Source of the DNA: Acidimicrobiaceae bacterium
Lineage (GTDB): Bacteria; Actinomycetota; Acidimicrobiia; Acidimicrobiales; RAAP-2
Length of the DNA stretch: 64,000 bases
Assembly: GCA_003164095.1 (NCBI GenBank)
Contig: PLRX01000141.1
Coordinates: forward strand, 46,297 to 110,296
Direction of reading: 5' to 3'
Below, piece after piece: positions 17,066 to 26,595 of this stretch. The notes beneath the pieces were generated by a model. The model saw nothing but the letters and a program-made list of their open reading frames with translations. It ran no database searches and was not told where the DNA came from. Positions within the stretch are counted from its first letter, which is position 1, and every line of letters starts with the position of its first letter. Both the position numbers and the translations under genes were made by a program.

Positions 17066-17605
17066 TCAGTGGTTGCCGGTGTGGCGGTGTTCGCCGACCT
17101 CGGACAGCACCGCCAACGCCACCAGCGCGAGCGCCAGGGCGAGGGAGACGACGCCGAGGACGCCGGCCAGGACGTCGTTGTGGACGATCAGCAGCACGAC
17201 GCACAGCGCGGGCACCAGGACGGCGCAGGCCCGTGCGACCGTGCGGGCGAGTCCGGTGCCCGGGCCGGAAATCCGCCGGGTGAGGCCGAAGGTGGCCGGC
17301 ACGACGAGCAGTGCCAGGAGGACTGCCGTAGGGCGCACTGGCCCATTGGGGATCAGGTCGAGCCAGTGGTAGCCCTCGAAGATGGCGAGCGTGGCCATGA
17401 GCACGAGGCCCGGCGCGGCAAGGACGGGCGTGCCGAACCCACTGTGGACGGCGCCCGCGGTCTGGGAGGCCGCCGGTGGGCGCTGGGTCGCGTCCATCGG
17501 CGCGACCGGGCCGTCCACGAGGTGCCGTGCATCGCCGGCGCCAGCGGTCCGAGCACCGGGGAACGACCCGTCCGCCACATGACCAGTCTCTGGAGCAACC
17601 GCCAT
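17066..17605 (-). CDS. Membrane protein of unknown function
   Basis: 179 residues. ATG 17605 was chosen because a perfect AGGAGG lies 6 nt upstream; the frame is open further, without coding character. The first ~60 residues are hydrophilic, then four hydrophobic stretches follow (around VLAAPGLVLMATLAIF, AVLLALLVVPATFG, ACAVLVPALCVVLLI and VVSLALALALVALAVLSEV), ending in a short EVGEHRHTGNH tail. I do not recognise a family. It lies upstream of the sulfatase on the same strand, ~150 nt and a hairpin away. Confidence 0.65.
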   Translation of the reverse strand: MAVAPETGHVADGSFPGARTAGAGDARHLVDGPVAPMDATQRPPAASQTAGAVHSGFGTPVLAAPGLVLMATLAIFEGYHWLDLIPNGPVRPTAVLLALLVVPATFGLTRRISGPGTGLARTVARACAVLVPALCVVLLIVHNDVLAGVLGVVSLALALALVALAVLSEVGEHRHTGNH

Positions 17606-18068
17606 GTCCGCCTCCTGTCGGGCCCTCGCCGCCCGACTGATCAGGGTGCGGACACCCGGCTCCTCGCCGGATGCCCGCCGCCCCACTGTTCCCGGATCCG
17701 CCAGATCCCGAGAGTGAATCCGCCACCCATTGACAACAAGTCTGCATCTGGGAGTGGCAAAATGCAACTGGAGATTGCAACACCTGTTGCCATTGCGTGG
17801 CCTCGATGACTTCTCCGACCCCGACGAGGGACGATGGGGGGCGATGTCGGTCGACCGGGGCGTGGGGCGGCACCCGAAGGTACCGGCCACCGGGGCGGAC
17901 CAGTCGAGGAAGTTCCTGAGTGCATCTGACGAGCGCATCGCCGGAACCCTGCACCATCGGTCGCCGGTCCGCGCCTACGGTCGTTCGGTGGACAGTGGAG
18001 GGCCGAACAACCTTGTGCCGGCATCGGCGACAGCGGAAGAATGGTCCGTGGCCCGACGAGGAGGAACC
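17606..18068. other. Intergenic region before the PfkB kinase gene
   Basis: About 460 nt between divergent genes. Open frames on both strands are low-complexity without recognisable similarity. An AT-richer patch near 17735-17800 has TGCAAC-type repeats, including GCAAC-acct-GTTGC, which may be an operator. Nothing else is supported. Confidence 0.35.
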
Positions 18069-19103
18069 GTGCCCGGAACCACAAGCACAGGTGAGCGCTT
18101 CGACATCCTGTTCGTCGGCGACGTCGCCGTCGACCAGTACCTGACCCTGACCGGCGACGCCGTGACCGTCGAGGAGGGTCCCGAGTCCCGTCGTCTCGTC
18201 CTGCCGTTCGGCGCCAAGGTGGCCTGCGAGGTCACCTCCACCGTGCCGGCCGGCGGAAACTCCGCGAACGCCGCTGTCGCGTGCGCGCGACTGGGGCTGC
18301 GCACCGCGCTGGTGGCCTACGTGGGGGACGACGGACTCGGGCGAGGAGCCGTCGCCGCACTACGGTCCGAGGGCGTCGACGCTTCACTGGTGCGGCCGGA
18401 CCCCGAGGTACCGACCAACCGGAACTTCGTGCTCAGGGTCGGGCACGAGAGGACGATCCTCGTCCACCACGAGCAGCACGAGTGCCACTGGCCACACCTG
18501 CGGCCCGCGGAGGTCCCCTCGTGGCTGTACCTCTCGTCGGTGGGAACGGACTCCCATGCCTATGAGGACCAGATCGTCGACTGGCTCGAGACGGAGCCCG
18601 AGGTGTCACTGGCCTTCGAGCCCGGGACCCTGCAGATCGCCCGCGGTGCCGAGGCCCTGAGCCGCATGTTCAGGCGGTCTGCGCTGGTGGTGTGCAATCG
18701 CGAGGAGGCTGCCGCACTGACCGGCGGGCACCCGGGCGACGATCCGGTGCGACTCCTCGACGGCATGCTCGCCCTCGGACCCGAGCAGGTCGTGGTGACC
18801 GACGGCTCAGCCGGGGCGTTCGGGACGGACGGAAGGGCGCGGTACGCGGTTCCGGTGTTCCCGGACGACGGGCCGGTGGTCGATCGGACCGGGGCGGGGG
18901 ACGCCTTCGCCGGCACCCTGGTCGCCGCCGTCGCCACGGGGCTCCCACTGGACCGGGCCATGGCCCGGGCACCCGTCAACTCGATGCGGGTGGTCCAGCA
19001 GGTCGGCTCGCAGGCCGGGTTGCTGGACGACGCCACCGTCGAGGCGCTGCTGGCCGCTGCCCCCGACGGCTACGGCGTCCGGGAGCTCGTGCCCGCGCTC
19101 TGA
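18069..19103 (+). CDS. PfkB-family carbohydrate kinase
   Basis: 344 residues from GTG 18069, preceded by GAGGAGGAACC. The ribokinase-fold signatures are present: VPAGGNSANAAVACARLGL (substrate-binding Gly-Gly region) and DRTGAGDAFAGTLVAA (anion hole and catalytic Asp). The family phosphorylates sugars or nucleosides with ATP; ribose, fructose and adenosine are all possible. No transporter or sugar-catabolism gene is adjacent to narrow the choice. Confidence 0.85.
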   Translation: MPGTTSTGERFDILFVGDVAVDQYLTLTGDAVTVEEGPESRRLVLPFGAKVACEVTSTVPAGGNSANAAVACARLGLRTALVAYVGDDGLGRGAVAALRSEGVDASLVRPDPEVPTNRNFVLRVGHERTILVHHEQHECHWPHLRPAEVPSWLYLSSVGTDSHAYEDQIVDWLETEPEVSLAFEPGTLQIARGAEALSRMFRRSALVVCNREEAAALTGGHPGDDPVRLLDGMLALGPEQVVVTDGSAGAFGTDGRARYAVPVFPDDGPVVDRTGAGDAFAGTLVAAVATGLPLDRAMARAPVNSMRVVQQVGSQAGLLDDATVEALLAAAPDGYGVRELVPAL

Positions 19104-19167
19104 CGTCCGGTTCGGTGTACCGGGTGGTGGACCGGGGCCGCTGTACCGACCACTACGGTCCAGGTCC

Positions 19168-19917
19168 GTGCCGCGCCCTCCATTCCTCCTCCTACCGCCG
19201 TCCGAGGCGAAGGCCGCAGGCGGACGATGGGCGGCCCGCCCCGACTCGTTCGCCGAGGAGCTCGCCGCGCCCCGTGCCGCGGTGCTGGCCGAGCTGGGCC
19301 GAGTGGTCCGCCATGGGGACGTCCGCACCCGCATGGCCGTCCTCGGTGTCCGCGGCGAGCTCCTCGACCGTGCACTGGCTGCCACGGCGGCGCTCGTGGC
19401 CGGAACGGCACCGGTGCTGCCGGCGTGGAGGCGCTACTCCGGTGTGGTGTGGGCCGGCCTCGACCCCGCCACGCTCAACCCGGCCGACCGCAGGCGGATC
19501 ATCGTTCCTTCGGCCCTCTACGGCATGACGACGGCGGTCGATCCCGTGGCCGACTACCGGCTCAAGCTGCTCGTGGCACTCGGCGGGCTGGGCCGGCTGT
19601 CCACGTTCTGGCGCTCCTCGCTCACCTCGACCCTGGCCGAGCGGGCCCGTGGACGTGTGGTCGTCGACCTCCTGCCGTCCGAGCACGCACACGCCCTGGA
19701 CCTCGAGGGCCTGGCTGGCTCCGTCCGGGTGGTCCGGGTCCGGTTCGTCAGCGCGGACGGGCAGCGGGCCGTGGGTCACGACGCGAAGTCCACCAAGGGC
19801 CGACTGGCCCGGGCCCTTCTCGACGACGGACTGGACGCCGCCGACGCCTTCAGCCACGGGGGCTGGCGGGCCCGGAGGGACGGCGACCAGGTGACGGTCA
19901 CGGCTCCCACCGGCTGA
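19168..19917 (+). CDS. yaaA: YaaA family peroxide-stress protein
   Basis: 249 residues from GTG 19168. It begins FLLLPPSEAKAAGG, the YaaA/DUF328 hallmark, and has YSGVVWAGLD, SALYGMTTAVDPVADYRLK and a C-terminal KSTKGRLARAL. In E. coli YaaA lowers intracellular free iron during peroxide stress and its fold binds DNA. It lies 64 nt after the PfkB gene. Confidence 0.88.
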   Translation: MPRPPFLLLPPSEAKAAGGRWAARPDSFAEELAAPRAAVLAELGRVVRHGDVRTRMAVLGVRGELLDRALAATAALVAGTAPVLPAWRRYSGVVWAGLDPATLNPADRRRIIVPSALYGMTTAVDPVADYRLKLLVALGGLGRLSTFWRSSLTSTLAERARGRVVVDLLPSEHAHALDLEGLAGSVRVVRVRFVSADGQRAVGHDAKSTKGRLARALLDDGLDAADAFSHGGWRARRDGDQVTVTAPTG

Positions 19918-20059
19918 GCGGTCCGGTGCCCCGTGTCGCGACGGGTGGGTCGTTCCTTACGCAATTCATATGATCCGCTCACCCACGGCTTAGGGACGAC
20001 GGGTCCAATGGTCGGGTGACGTGATCATGAAATCCGTGTCAGCCCGGAGGTAGGACGAG

Positions 20060-21727
20060 ATGAACGAGTACCCGAACGACGAGCAGGGAGCCGAGCAGGG
20101 TCCGTGGGACGCCGCTGCGCCGACCCCGCCCACCGCACCCGTCCCCCCGGTGGAGCCACCGACCACCGATCCGACGATCACCCAGCAACACCCGCTGACC
20201 CAGCCGGTGCCGCACGTCCAGCCACCGACCTCGGTGCCCTATCCGGGCCAGGCGGTCGTGGCGACCGGTGACGACCTCTACCCGGCGGGGGCCCATCCGG
20301 CTCCGGCCAATCCCTGGGCCCCGACGCCCACCCCCGGTGCCTGGGGCGCCGTGGGCGCGCCGGGCTGGGGCCCGACCGGGCCCTCGCCTGTCCCGGCACC
20401 CGGTGGATGGGGTGCCGGGGTGGGCGGTGGTCAGCCCCCGACGACGTGGCCGCCGTCCCCCTACGGCTACTACCCGACCCCGCCGGCACCCACGGCGAAG
20501 CCCCGCAACCACAGGGGCCAGGTGGCCGTCATCGCCTCGCTCGTCGCCGTGGTGGCCCTGCTGCTCGGCGCCACTATCGGACACGCAACGTGGCCGACGG
20601 ACACGACGGCGACGTCGGCCCAGAGTCCGACGAGTGGGTCCGGTTCCTCCGGCGGCAGCACCTACCCGTTCGGCTCCGGCAGCGGGGGCAGCTCGAGCTC
20701 GAGTGGCTCGGGAAGCGCGACGACCGGTGCGGGCGCCCCGTCCGACGTGAGTGCGGTTGCCGCCAAGATCTCCCCCGACCTGGTGGACATCAACACGAAC
20801 CTCAGCTACGAGTCCGAGCAGGCGGCCGGCACCGGCATCGTGCTCACCTCCAACGGTGAGGTCCTGACCAACAACCACGTGATCGACGGTGCCACGAGCA
20901 TCAGCGTGACCGACATCGGCAACAGCCAGACCTACAAGGCCAACGTGGTCGGCTACGACCGCACGGGTGACGTCGCGGTGATCCAGCTCGTCGGGGCCTC
21001 CGGCCTCCCGACGGCCCAGATCGCCCCGTCGATCCCGGCCGTGGGCGAGGGCGTGGTCGGCGTCGGCAACGCCGGCGGCACCGGCGGTACGCCGAGTTCG
21101 GCAGGTGGCTCGGTCCAGTCGCTGAACCAGTCGATCACCGCCAGCGACAGCGGTGGCGGCAACTCGGAGAACCTGACCGGGCTCATCGAGACGAATTGCG
21201 ACATCCAGCCCGGAGACTCGGGTGGCGCCCTGGTCGACGCCGAGGGCAAGGTGGTCGGCATGGACACGGCGGCCTCGACGGGCTCGACCGGTCTCGGCGG
21301 CGCGGCCCAGGCCTATGCCATCCCGATCGGCACCGCCCTGTCGGTGGCCAAGAGCATCGAGAACGGTCGGGCCAGCTCGGCCATCCACATCGGCGCCACC
21401 GGATTCCTCGGTGTGCAGGTGCAGGACTCCTCGGCCACGGGTTCGGGCTCCGGCTCGTTCCTGCCCGGCTCGAGTGGCTCCGGAAGCTCGACGACGGAGG
21501 GCGCCGTCGTCGACGGGACCCTCCCCGGCTCGCCCGGCGCCTCGGCCGGCCTGGTCGAGGGCGATGTCATCACCGGCGTCGACAACACCCCGGTGAACAC
21601 GTCCTCGGACCTGTCCAGTGCCCTCGAGCCGCACCACCCCGGCGACGTCGTCCACCTGCAGTGGACCGACCAGTCGGGTGTGTCCCACACCACGTCCGTC
21701 ACCCTGGCGGTCGGTCCCCCCGCCTGA
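20060..21727 (+). CDS. HtrA/DegP-type membrane-anchored serine protease with PDZ domain
   Basis: 555 residues. A ~150-residue Pro-rich cytoplasmic tail precedes one membrane segment (~154-176), then a Ser/Gly-rich linker (~185-228), a trypsin-like domain with triad His273 (LTNNHVIDGA), Asp304 (RTGDVAVIQL) and Ser387 (IQPGDSGGALVD), and a C-terminal PDZ domain (~440-550; AVVDGTLPGSPGASAGL, GDVITGVDNTPV). The protease acts outside the membrane on misfolded or surface proteins, like mycobacterial PepD/HtrA. The long Pro-rich tail is common in actinobacterial members. A strong hairpin follows the gene. Confidence 0.93.
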   Translation: MNEYPNDEQGAEQGPWDAAAPTPPTAPVPPVEPPTTDPTITQQHPLTQPVPHVQPPTSVPYPGQAVVATGDDLYPAGAHPAPANPWAPTPTPGAWGAVGAPGWGPTGPSPVPAPGGWGAGVGGGQPPTTWPPSPYGYYPTPPAPTAKPRNHRGQVAVIASLVAVVALLLGATIGHATWPTDTTATSAQSPTSGSGSSGGSTYPFGSGSGGSSSSSGSGSATTGAGAPSDVSAVAAKISPDLVDINTNLSYESEQAAGTGIVLTSNGEVLTNNHVIDGATSISVTDIGNSQTYKANVVGYDRTGDVAVIQLVGASGLPTAQIAPSIPAVGEGVVGVGNAGGTGGTPSSAGGSVQSLNQSITASDSGGGNSENLTGLIETNCDIQPGDSGGALVDAEGKVVGMDTAASTGSTGLGGAAQAYAIPIGTALSVAKSIENGRASSAIHIGATGFLGVQVQDSSATGSGSGSFLPGSSGSGSSTTEGAVVDGTLPGSPGASAGLVEGDVITGVDNTPVNTSSDLSSALEPHHPGDVVHLQWTDQSGVSHTTSVTLAVGPPA

Positions 21728-21747
21728 CCACCCCATCCCCCCCGGTG

Positions 21748-21789
21748 CGACGCCCGGTGAGCCACCTGCCCGTGGCCCATCGGGCGTCG
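21748..21789 (+). terminator. Terminator hairpin after the HtrA-type protease gene
   Basis: CGACGCCCG (21748-21756) pairs with CGGGCGTCG (21781-21789), and GCCAC/GTGGC closes the inner stem over a CTGCCC loop. It begins about 20 nt after the stop codon at 21727. Confidence 0.75.
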
Positions 21790-21821
21790 TGCTGTCCGGG
21801 CGTCGTGCCCGGCGTCGCCAC

Positions 21822-22337
21822 TCAGGACAGGATCTTGGGCCAGCCCGTGCCGGCGGGTGAGACGAAGAGGGTGGTGAGCGCCATCGAGCGGTGCAGCCAG
21901 ACCCCGTCCACACGGGCGTAGACGTCGTCCTCGTAGCCGGCCATCCACAACGACGTGCCGTCCGGTCGCGTGCACGGGCTCAGCAGGTCCCACCGGCCGG
22001 TGGCGTGGTCGCCGTCCACCTCGAGGCGCGGCTTCACGAACAAGTGGCGCGAGAACACCAGGGTCGGCGCGGCCAGGCGGACGGCGATCTCGTCGCGGCC
22101 CCGTGCCACGCCGAGCGTCGGACCCCCGTCCCATACCCCGTCCTCGGTGAAGAGCGAGGCAGCCCGGTGGGCCAGTTCGGCGAGGTGGTCCGGGTCCACT
22201 GTCACGCCGCGGGCGAACCGGGCGTCGACCAGCTCGCCGTAGCGGGCCTTGAGATCGTGGAGGGCGAGCGTCGACTCGGCACGGTCGAGTCGTCGTTCGA
22301 GGCGATCCATCCGGGCCGTCAGTCCGTCGTCGGTCAC
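21822..22337 (-). CDS. SnoaL/NTF2-like family protein
   Basis: 171 residues from GTG 22337 (VTDDGLTAR); a later ATG (MDRLERR) is also possible. The pattern ALHDLKARYGELVDARF, SLFTEDGVWDGG, SRHLFVKPRLEVDGDHATGRWDL and DDVYARVDGVWLHRSM is that of SnoaL-like alpha+beta barrel proteins, which include cyclases, isomerases and dehydratases of steroid or polyketide pathways. Function not predictable. Confidence 0.75.
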   Translation of the reverse strand: MTDDGLTARMDRLERRLDRAESTLALHDLKARYGELVDARFARGVTVDPDHLAELAHRAASLFTEDGVWDGGPTLGVARGRDEIAVRLAAPTLVFSRHLFVKPRLEVDGDHATGRWDLLSPCTRPDGTSLWMAGYEDDVYARVDGVWLHRSMALTTLFVSPAGTGWPKILS

Positions 22338-22542
22338 GTCAGGACCGCCACGGCACGGGTGCGGTGGGCAGTCCGTCCCGTCGCCCCGCACGGGAGTGTG
22401 ACCAGCCGGGGGACGACCTGCTCACGGTAGAGGGGCACAGGGTCAGGGTAGCGAGCGGGCAGGCGCCGGGCCGGACTGCGTCCGTCGCGTTGCTGTCATA
22501 GACTCTGTCAGAATCTTGCATTCCGAACGAGGAGTGGTCGAC

Positions 22543-23379
22543 ATGCAGGTAGTGATCCTGGGGAGCGGCAGCCCCATCCCGGCGCCCGACCGGGCCGGGC
22601 CCTCCACCCTGGTCCGCACGTCGGTCGGCGATCTCCTGTTCGATGCCGGCCGCGGCGTGTCCATGCGGGCGGCGGGCGCCCTCTCGAGCCCGGGGGCGTT
22701 CCAGGCCGTCTTCCTCACCCATCTCCACAGCGACCACGTGACCGATCTCAACGACCTCATCACCACCCGGTGGGCGATGTCCTTGGCGCCGAACCCGCTG
22801 ACCGTCTACGGCCCCGTGGGCACGGTCGCCCTCGTGGCTGCGACCGAGGCCATGCTCGAGACTGACATCGGCTATCGACTCGCGCATCACGAGGACCTGA
22901 CCTGGCGTCCCGCCACGGTGGCTACCGACGTGGCTGCCGGTGTGGTGTTCGAGCAGGGCGACGTGCGGGTGACCGCCGGCCCCACCGACCATGCCCCCGT
23001 GCACCCGACCGTGGGCTACCGCATCGACGACGGCGACGCCTCCGTGGTCATCGCCGGGGACACCGTGCCGTGCGACGGTCTCGACCGGCTGTGTGACGGA
23101 GCCGACGTACTGGTCCACACGGTCATCCGTCGCGACCAGATCGAGGCGCTCGGCCTGCCGCGCCTGCTCGACGTCCTCGACTACCACTCGTCGGTACCCG
23201 ACGCCGCCCGGACGGCGGCACGCACCGGCGTGGGCACGCTCGTGCTCACCCACATGGTCCCGCCGGTCCAGCCCGGCACCGAGCACGAGTGGATCGACCA
23301 GGCGCAGTCGGAGTTCGGAGGCACCGTAGTGCTGTCCGAGGACCTGACGGCCGTCGAGGTCACCCCCACCGTTCAGTAG
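22543..23379 (+). CDS. MBL-fold metallohydrolase (RNase Z-like group)
   Basis: 278 residues from ATG 22543 with GAGGAG 8 nt upstream. The metal-binding motif THLHSDHVTD, the later His in PTDHAPVHP, the bridging Asp in VIAGDTVP and a last His in LTHMVPP are all intact. It resembles arylsulfatase/tRNase Z-type beta-lactamase-fold enzymes that cleave phosphodiester or ester bonds; the substrate is unknown. A decayed relative lies at 59493-60346. Confidence 0.87.
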   Translation: MQVVILGSGSPIPAPDRAGPSTLVRTSVGDLLFDAGRGVSMRAAGALSSPGAFQAVFLTHLHSDHVTDLNDLITTRWAMSLAPNPLTVYGPVGTVALVAATEAMLETDIGYRLAHHEDLTWRPATVATDVAAGVVFEQGDVRVTAGPTDHAPVHPTVGYRIDDGDASVVIAGDTVPCDGLDRLCDGADVLVHTVIRRDQIEALGLPRLLDVLDYHSSVPDAARTAARTGVGTLVLTHMVPPVQPGTEHEWIDQAQSEFGGTVVLSEDLTAVEVTPTVQ

Positions 23380-23401
23380 GCTTCGACCCGGTGACGCGCA
23401 G

Positions 23402-23770
23402 ATGACTGGGGAGCCTCAGGGCCGGGACGTGGCGGCCGAGGCCGAGCCGGATGTCCGCTTCACGTATGCCAACGAGCGCACGTTCCTGGCCTGGAACCGG
23501 ACGGCCCTTGCCCTGATCGCCACCGGAGTGGCGGCCACCCAGCTGCTGCCGGAGTTCAACATCCACGGCGGCCGCCGCCTGCTCGGCATCCCCCTGATCG
23601 CACTCGGAGCGCTCGTGGCATTCACCAGCTTCCGGCAGTGGAAGCTGAACGAACGGGCCATGCGCCGCCGTCAGCCACTGCCGCGATCGCAGATGTCGCT
23701 GATCCTGTCCATCGGGATCGGTGCCATCGCCGTGATCGCGGTCGTGCTCGTCGCTGTCGGGTCGAAGTAG
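23402..23770 (+). CDS. DUF202 family membrane protein (YidH-like)
   Basis: 122 residues. DVRFTYANERTFLAWNRTALALIATG is the DUF202 hallmark, followed by two more hydrophobic segments (LLGIPLIALGALVAFTSF and LILSIGIGAIAVIAVVLVAV). Three membrane spans; function unknown. It starts 22 nt after the MBL gene and is followed 8 nt later by a second DUF202 protein, as often seen for these small proteins. Confidence 0.85.
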   Translation: MTGEPQGRDVAAEAEPDVRFTYANERTFLAWNRTALALIATGVAATQLLPEFNIHGGRRLLGIPLIALGALVAFTSFRQWKLNERAMRRRQPLPRSQMSLILSIGIGAIAVIAVVLVAVGSK

Positions 23771-23778
23771 GGACCCAC

Positions 23779-24126
23779 GTGGCCGACGACGACGGGTCTG
23801 TAAACGTCGGTGCGGCGTGGGACGAGGGACTTGCCCCGGAGCGCACCGAGCTGGCATGGGGGCGTACCGGGCTGGCGGTCGTCGTCGCCGTCGGAGTGCT
23901 GGCCCGCAGGGTGTGGACGCTCGGTGGGGGCATCGAGGTCGCGGCGTTCGTGATGGTCGGCGTCGGTGCCCTGGTGTGGCTGCTGGGCATGCTCCTCTCC
24001 CGTGATCTCCACCAGGCGATGGAGCCCCACGGGCTCGATGGCAGGAAGGCATTCGGGCTGGTGACGGCGGGAACGCTCCTGCTGGCGTTCGGCGGCATGG
24101 TCTTCGGCATCCTGTTCCTCCGCTGA
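23779..24126 (+). CDS. DUF202 family membrane protein, second copy
   Basis: 115 residues from GTG 23779. APERTELAWGRTGLAVVVAVGVLARR corresponds to the first DUF202 helix, then VAAFVMVGVGALVWLLGMLL and GLVTAGTLLLAFGGMVFGILFL. The upstream in-frame extension lies inside the preceding DUF202 gene and is not used. Probably forms a complex with the first copy (inference). Confidence 0.8.
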   Translation: MADDDGSVNVGAAWDEGLAPERTELAWGRTGLAVVVAVGVLARRVWTLGGGIEVAAFVMVGVGALVWLLGMLLSRDLHQAMEPHGLDGRKAFGLVTAGTLLLAFGGMVFGILFLR

Positions 24127-24211
24127 ACCCACCGCCCCCGGCGATCTGCGGCCGTTCTCCTCTAGGAACCGCCGGGGCCCGGGACGACGATGGAGCCAGG
24201 AGGTGGACGAC

Positions 24212-24745
24212 ATGAAGACGGTGATCATCTACGAGTCGGTCTATGGGAACACCCAGCTGGTGGCCGAAGAGTTGGCGGGGGTGGCACGGGAGCACGGTGA
24301 CGTCGACCTGGTACGTGCCGAGGAAGCCGGTGCGGGCACGGTGGGGGGTGCCGACCTCGTCCTCGTCGGCGGTCCCACGCACCTGCACGGCATGTCGACG
24401 CGGGCCACCCGGCAGAGCGGGTTGGCTTCGGCGGACACCGACGACGAGCCCCTCGGGCCGGACGTGCCCGGTGCGGGGCTCCGTGACTGGTTCCGGCTGT
24501 CGGGACGGGTGGACGGTACGGCCGCAGCGGCGTTCGACACTCGGCTCGACGGATCGGAACTCCTGACGGGCCGCGCCTCGGTGGGCATCGGTCGGCGGCT
24601 GCGTCACCACGGGTTCACCGAGGTGGCCGCGCCCCGCAGTTTCCTGGTCACACTGGAGAACCGCCTGGTATCGGGCGAGCGCGAGCGGGCACGCGAATGG
24701 GTCGCCTCCGTCTTCGAGTCGCACCTGGTCGACGCGGGCGGCTGA
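24212..24745 (+). CDS. Flavodoxin-like protein
   Basis: 177 residues from ATG 24212 (MKTVIIYESVYGNTQ), with AGGAGG 8 nt upstream. The FMN phosphate loop ESVYGNTQ, the LVLVGGPTHLHGMSTRATRQ loop and the C-terminal EVAAPRSFLV strand fit flavodoxins. Role in electron transfer is probable; partners are not evident from the neighbours. Confidence 0.85.
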   Translation: MKTVIIYESVYGNTQLVAEELAGVAREHGDVDLVRAEEAGAGTVGGADLVLVGGPTHLHGMSTRATRQSGLASADTDDEPLGPDVPGAGLRDWFRLSGRVDGTAAAAFDTRLDGSELLTGRASVGIGRRLRHHGFTEVAAPRSFLVTLENRLVSGERERAREWVASVFESHLVDAGG

Positions 24746-24825
24746 CCGTCGGCCGCACTGCCGGGAAGTCGGCGCGCTACCGTCTGGCCGGGTCGCGTCC
24801 TGCGGCCCCGGACAGGGGGACGGCG

Positions 24826-25266
24826 ATGATCGAGCACGTGGTCGAGCAGTGGCACCGGTACCTGCGGGGCGAGCTCCCCGGCGGCCTCGACAGCCTGCTC
24901 GACGACGACGTCGTCTTCTACTCGCCGATCGTCCACACACCGCAGGTCGGGAAGGCGGTCACCACGCTGTACCTGCAGGCTGCAGCAGTGGCGCTGCCGG
25001 GCGACGCCGAGGCCACGTCGTCGGAACGTCCGTCGGGCGACGGAGGCGGGTTCCGCTACACCAAGAAGGTTCTCGACGGTGACACGGCCGTCCTCGAGTT
25101 CGAGACCTCCATCGACGGCAAGTACGTGAACGGGGTCGACATCATCCGGTGCAACGACGACGGTCGCATTGTGGAGTTCCGCGTGATGATCCGGCCGCTG
25201 CAGGCCGTCAACGCCGTCCACCAGCAGATGGCGGCGACGCTGGAGCGGATGTCGGCCCGGGAGTGA
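24826..25266 (+). CDS. NTF2-like / nuclear transport factor 2 family protein
   Basis: 146 residues from ATG 24826 (MIEHVVEQWHRYLRGE). DSLLDDDVVFYSPIVHTPQVGKAVTTLYL and NGVDIIRCNDDGRIVEFRVMIRPLQAV match the NTF2-like cone fold used by many small enzymes. No catalytic role can be assigned. Confidence 0.75.
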   Translation: MIEHVVEQWHRYLRGELPGGLDSLLDDDVVFYSPIVHTPQVGKAVTTLYLQAAAVALPGDAEATSSERPSGDGGGFRYTKKVLDGDTAVLEFETSIDGKYVNGVDIIRCNDDGRIVEFRVMIRPLQAVNAVHQQMAATLERMSARE

Positions 25267-25363
25267 GGAGGGTGCACCCGTCCGGCCGGGACCACCCGCT
25301 CCACGGCTGACGTCGGGCAGGGGGCGAGGGACGCGTCGGGGGACCCGGTCGTACACTTGCGAC

Positions 25364-25729
25364 GTGCACGTCTACGCCAACGGTGGTGACTCGTGGGTGG
25401 CGATCATCCCGTTCGTCGTCATGGTGGTCATGCGGATGCTGTCGTCCCAGCGCCGACGCCAGGGTGGACGCCCCAGCGCTCCCGGGGGTGCCCGCGGGTT
25501 CACCTCGCAGCCACCGCACGCCTCTGCTCCCGGCCCGACCTCCGACCTGACGTCCGGGACGACCGCCACCGCCCAACCCGGCTTCACCGGCACCGCACCG
25601 GGGTGGTTCGTCGACCCGTTCGTCCGCCACGAGCAGCGCTACTGGTCCGGCACCGCCTGGACGGAGCACGTGACGGACGCCGGCACACCGGCGATCGATC
25701 CGCCCCCGCCTCCGACGTCCAGGCCCTGA
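25364..25729 (+). CDS. DUF2510 domain protein
   Basis: 121 residues from GTG 25364. A short hydrophobic N-terminus (WVAIIPFVVMVVMRML) is followed by a low-complexity region and the DUF2510 motif GWFVDPFVRHEQRYWSGTAWTEHV near the C-terminus. DUF2510 is a short Trp-rich module common in actinobacterial membrane proteins; function unknown. Confidence 0.7.
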   Translation: MHVYANGGDSWVAIIPFVVMVVMRMLSSQRRRQGGRPSAPGGARGFTSQPPHASAPGPTSDLTSGTTATAQPGFTGTAPGWFVDPFVRHEQRYWSGTAWTEHVTDAGTPAIDPPPPPTSRP

Positions 25730-25781
25730 GCGCCTCCGCATCGGTGGACCGGCCGGATCACGCCATCGTGAGCCCCGGCGC

Positions 25782-26438
25782 TCAGGTGAGCAGGGCGTAG
25801 ACGCTGGTGGCGACCAGCCAGATGCCCACGACGCCGGAGATCCCCACGATCACCTGGTCGGTGTGGCCCGAGATCCACGTCCGCACCCGGTCGAGCAGCG
25901 CCCGCATCTCCTCCGGCCGCGCCCACGCGTAGATCTCGGCCACCAGGTAGGTGGCCGTCGACAGCAGGCAGAAGATGACGAGGGTCACGCCGCTCTGCCA
26001 GGAGCCGAGTTTGGCGTCGACGATGATCGCCACACCAGCGGCCACCAGGCCCCACGGTTGCGTCAGCGGGCCGAGCGCCAGGGCGAACCAACGCGACATG
26101 CCGTCGACCCCGCTCTGCCACTTCGGCGGGTCCTTGGGCTTCTTCGGCCGCCCCATCTTGCGCCAACGCCGCAGTGCCATGACGAGCAGTACGGCGCCGA
26201 GCAGCAACTTCACCGCCAGTACCGCGACGGACGGGGCGGTGGACGGTTTCGGTGGACGGTTCTGGGTGGCGGCGAGGGTGCCCGCCACCACGATGGCCAG
26301 TGACAGGATCCACCCGCTGATGAAGTAGGCCGCTCTCGAGACCCCGTTCTTCGAGGCCAGGACCACAGCGAAGGCGGTGAACGGGATCGGCTCGAGGGTG
26401 ATGCCCAGGGCGATGATCAGCAGATTGAGGACGAGCAT
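25782..26438 (-). CDS. GAP family protein (SfLAP-like membrane protein)
   Basis: 218 residues from ATG 26438 (MLVLNLLIIALGITLEPIPF). Six hydrophobic segments with a charged loop (RRWRKMGRPKKPKDPPKWQ) in the middle are typical of the GAP/SfLAP family, related to LysE-type transporters and to the mycobacterial Gap protein needed for glycopeptidolipid export. The cargo here is unknown. An upstream in-frame start exists at 26549 but adds a low-complexity tail. Confidence 0.75.
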   Translation of the reverse strand: MLVLNLLIIALGITLEPIPFTAFAVVLASKNGVSRAAYFISGWILSLAIVVAGTLAATQNRPPKPSTAPSVAVLAVKLLLGAVLLVMALRRWRKMGRPKKPKDPPKWQSGVDGMSRWFALALGPLTQPWGLVAAGVAIIVDAKLGSWQSGVTLVIFCLLSTATYLVAEIYAWARPEEMRALLDRVRTWISGHTDQVIVGISGVVGIWLVATSVYALLT

Positions 26439-26595
26439 CAGGCCGCTCGTCGTTCGCTTCGGGGGATCCGCATCGCCACTGCCTGTCGCCGGAGGTGCCC
26501 GCAGGATAGACGCGCCGGTCCGACCCGTCCTACCTGTACGTGGGACCACGCCGGGTGCACGGGCCCCGGCGATCGTGCGTCAGTACTCTGTCGCC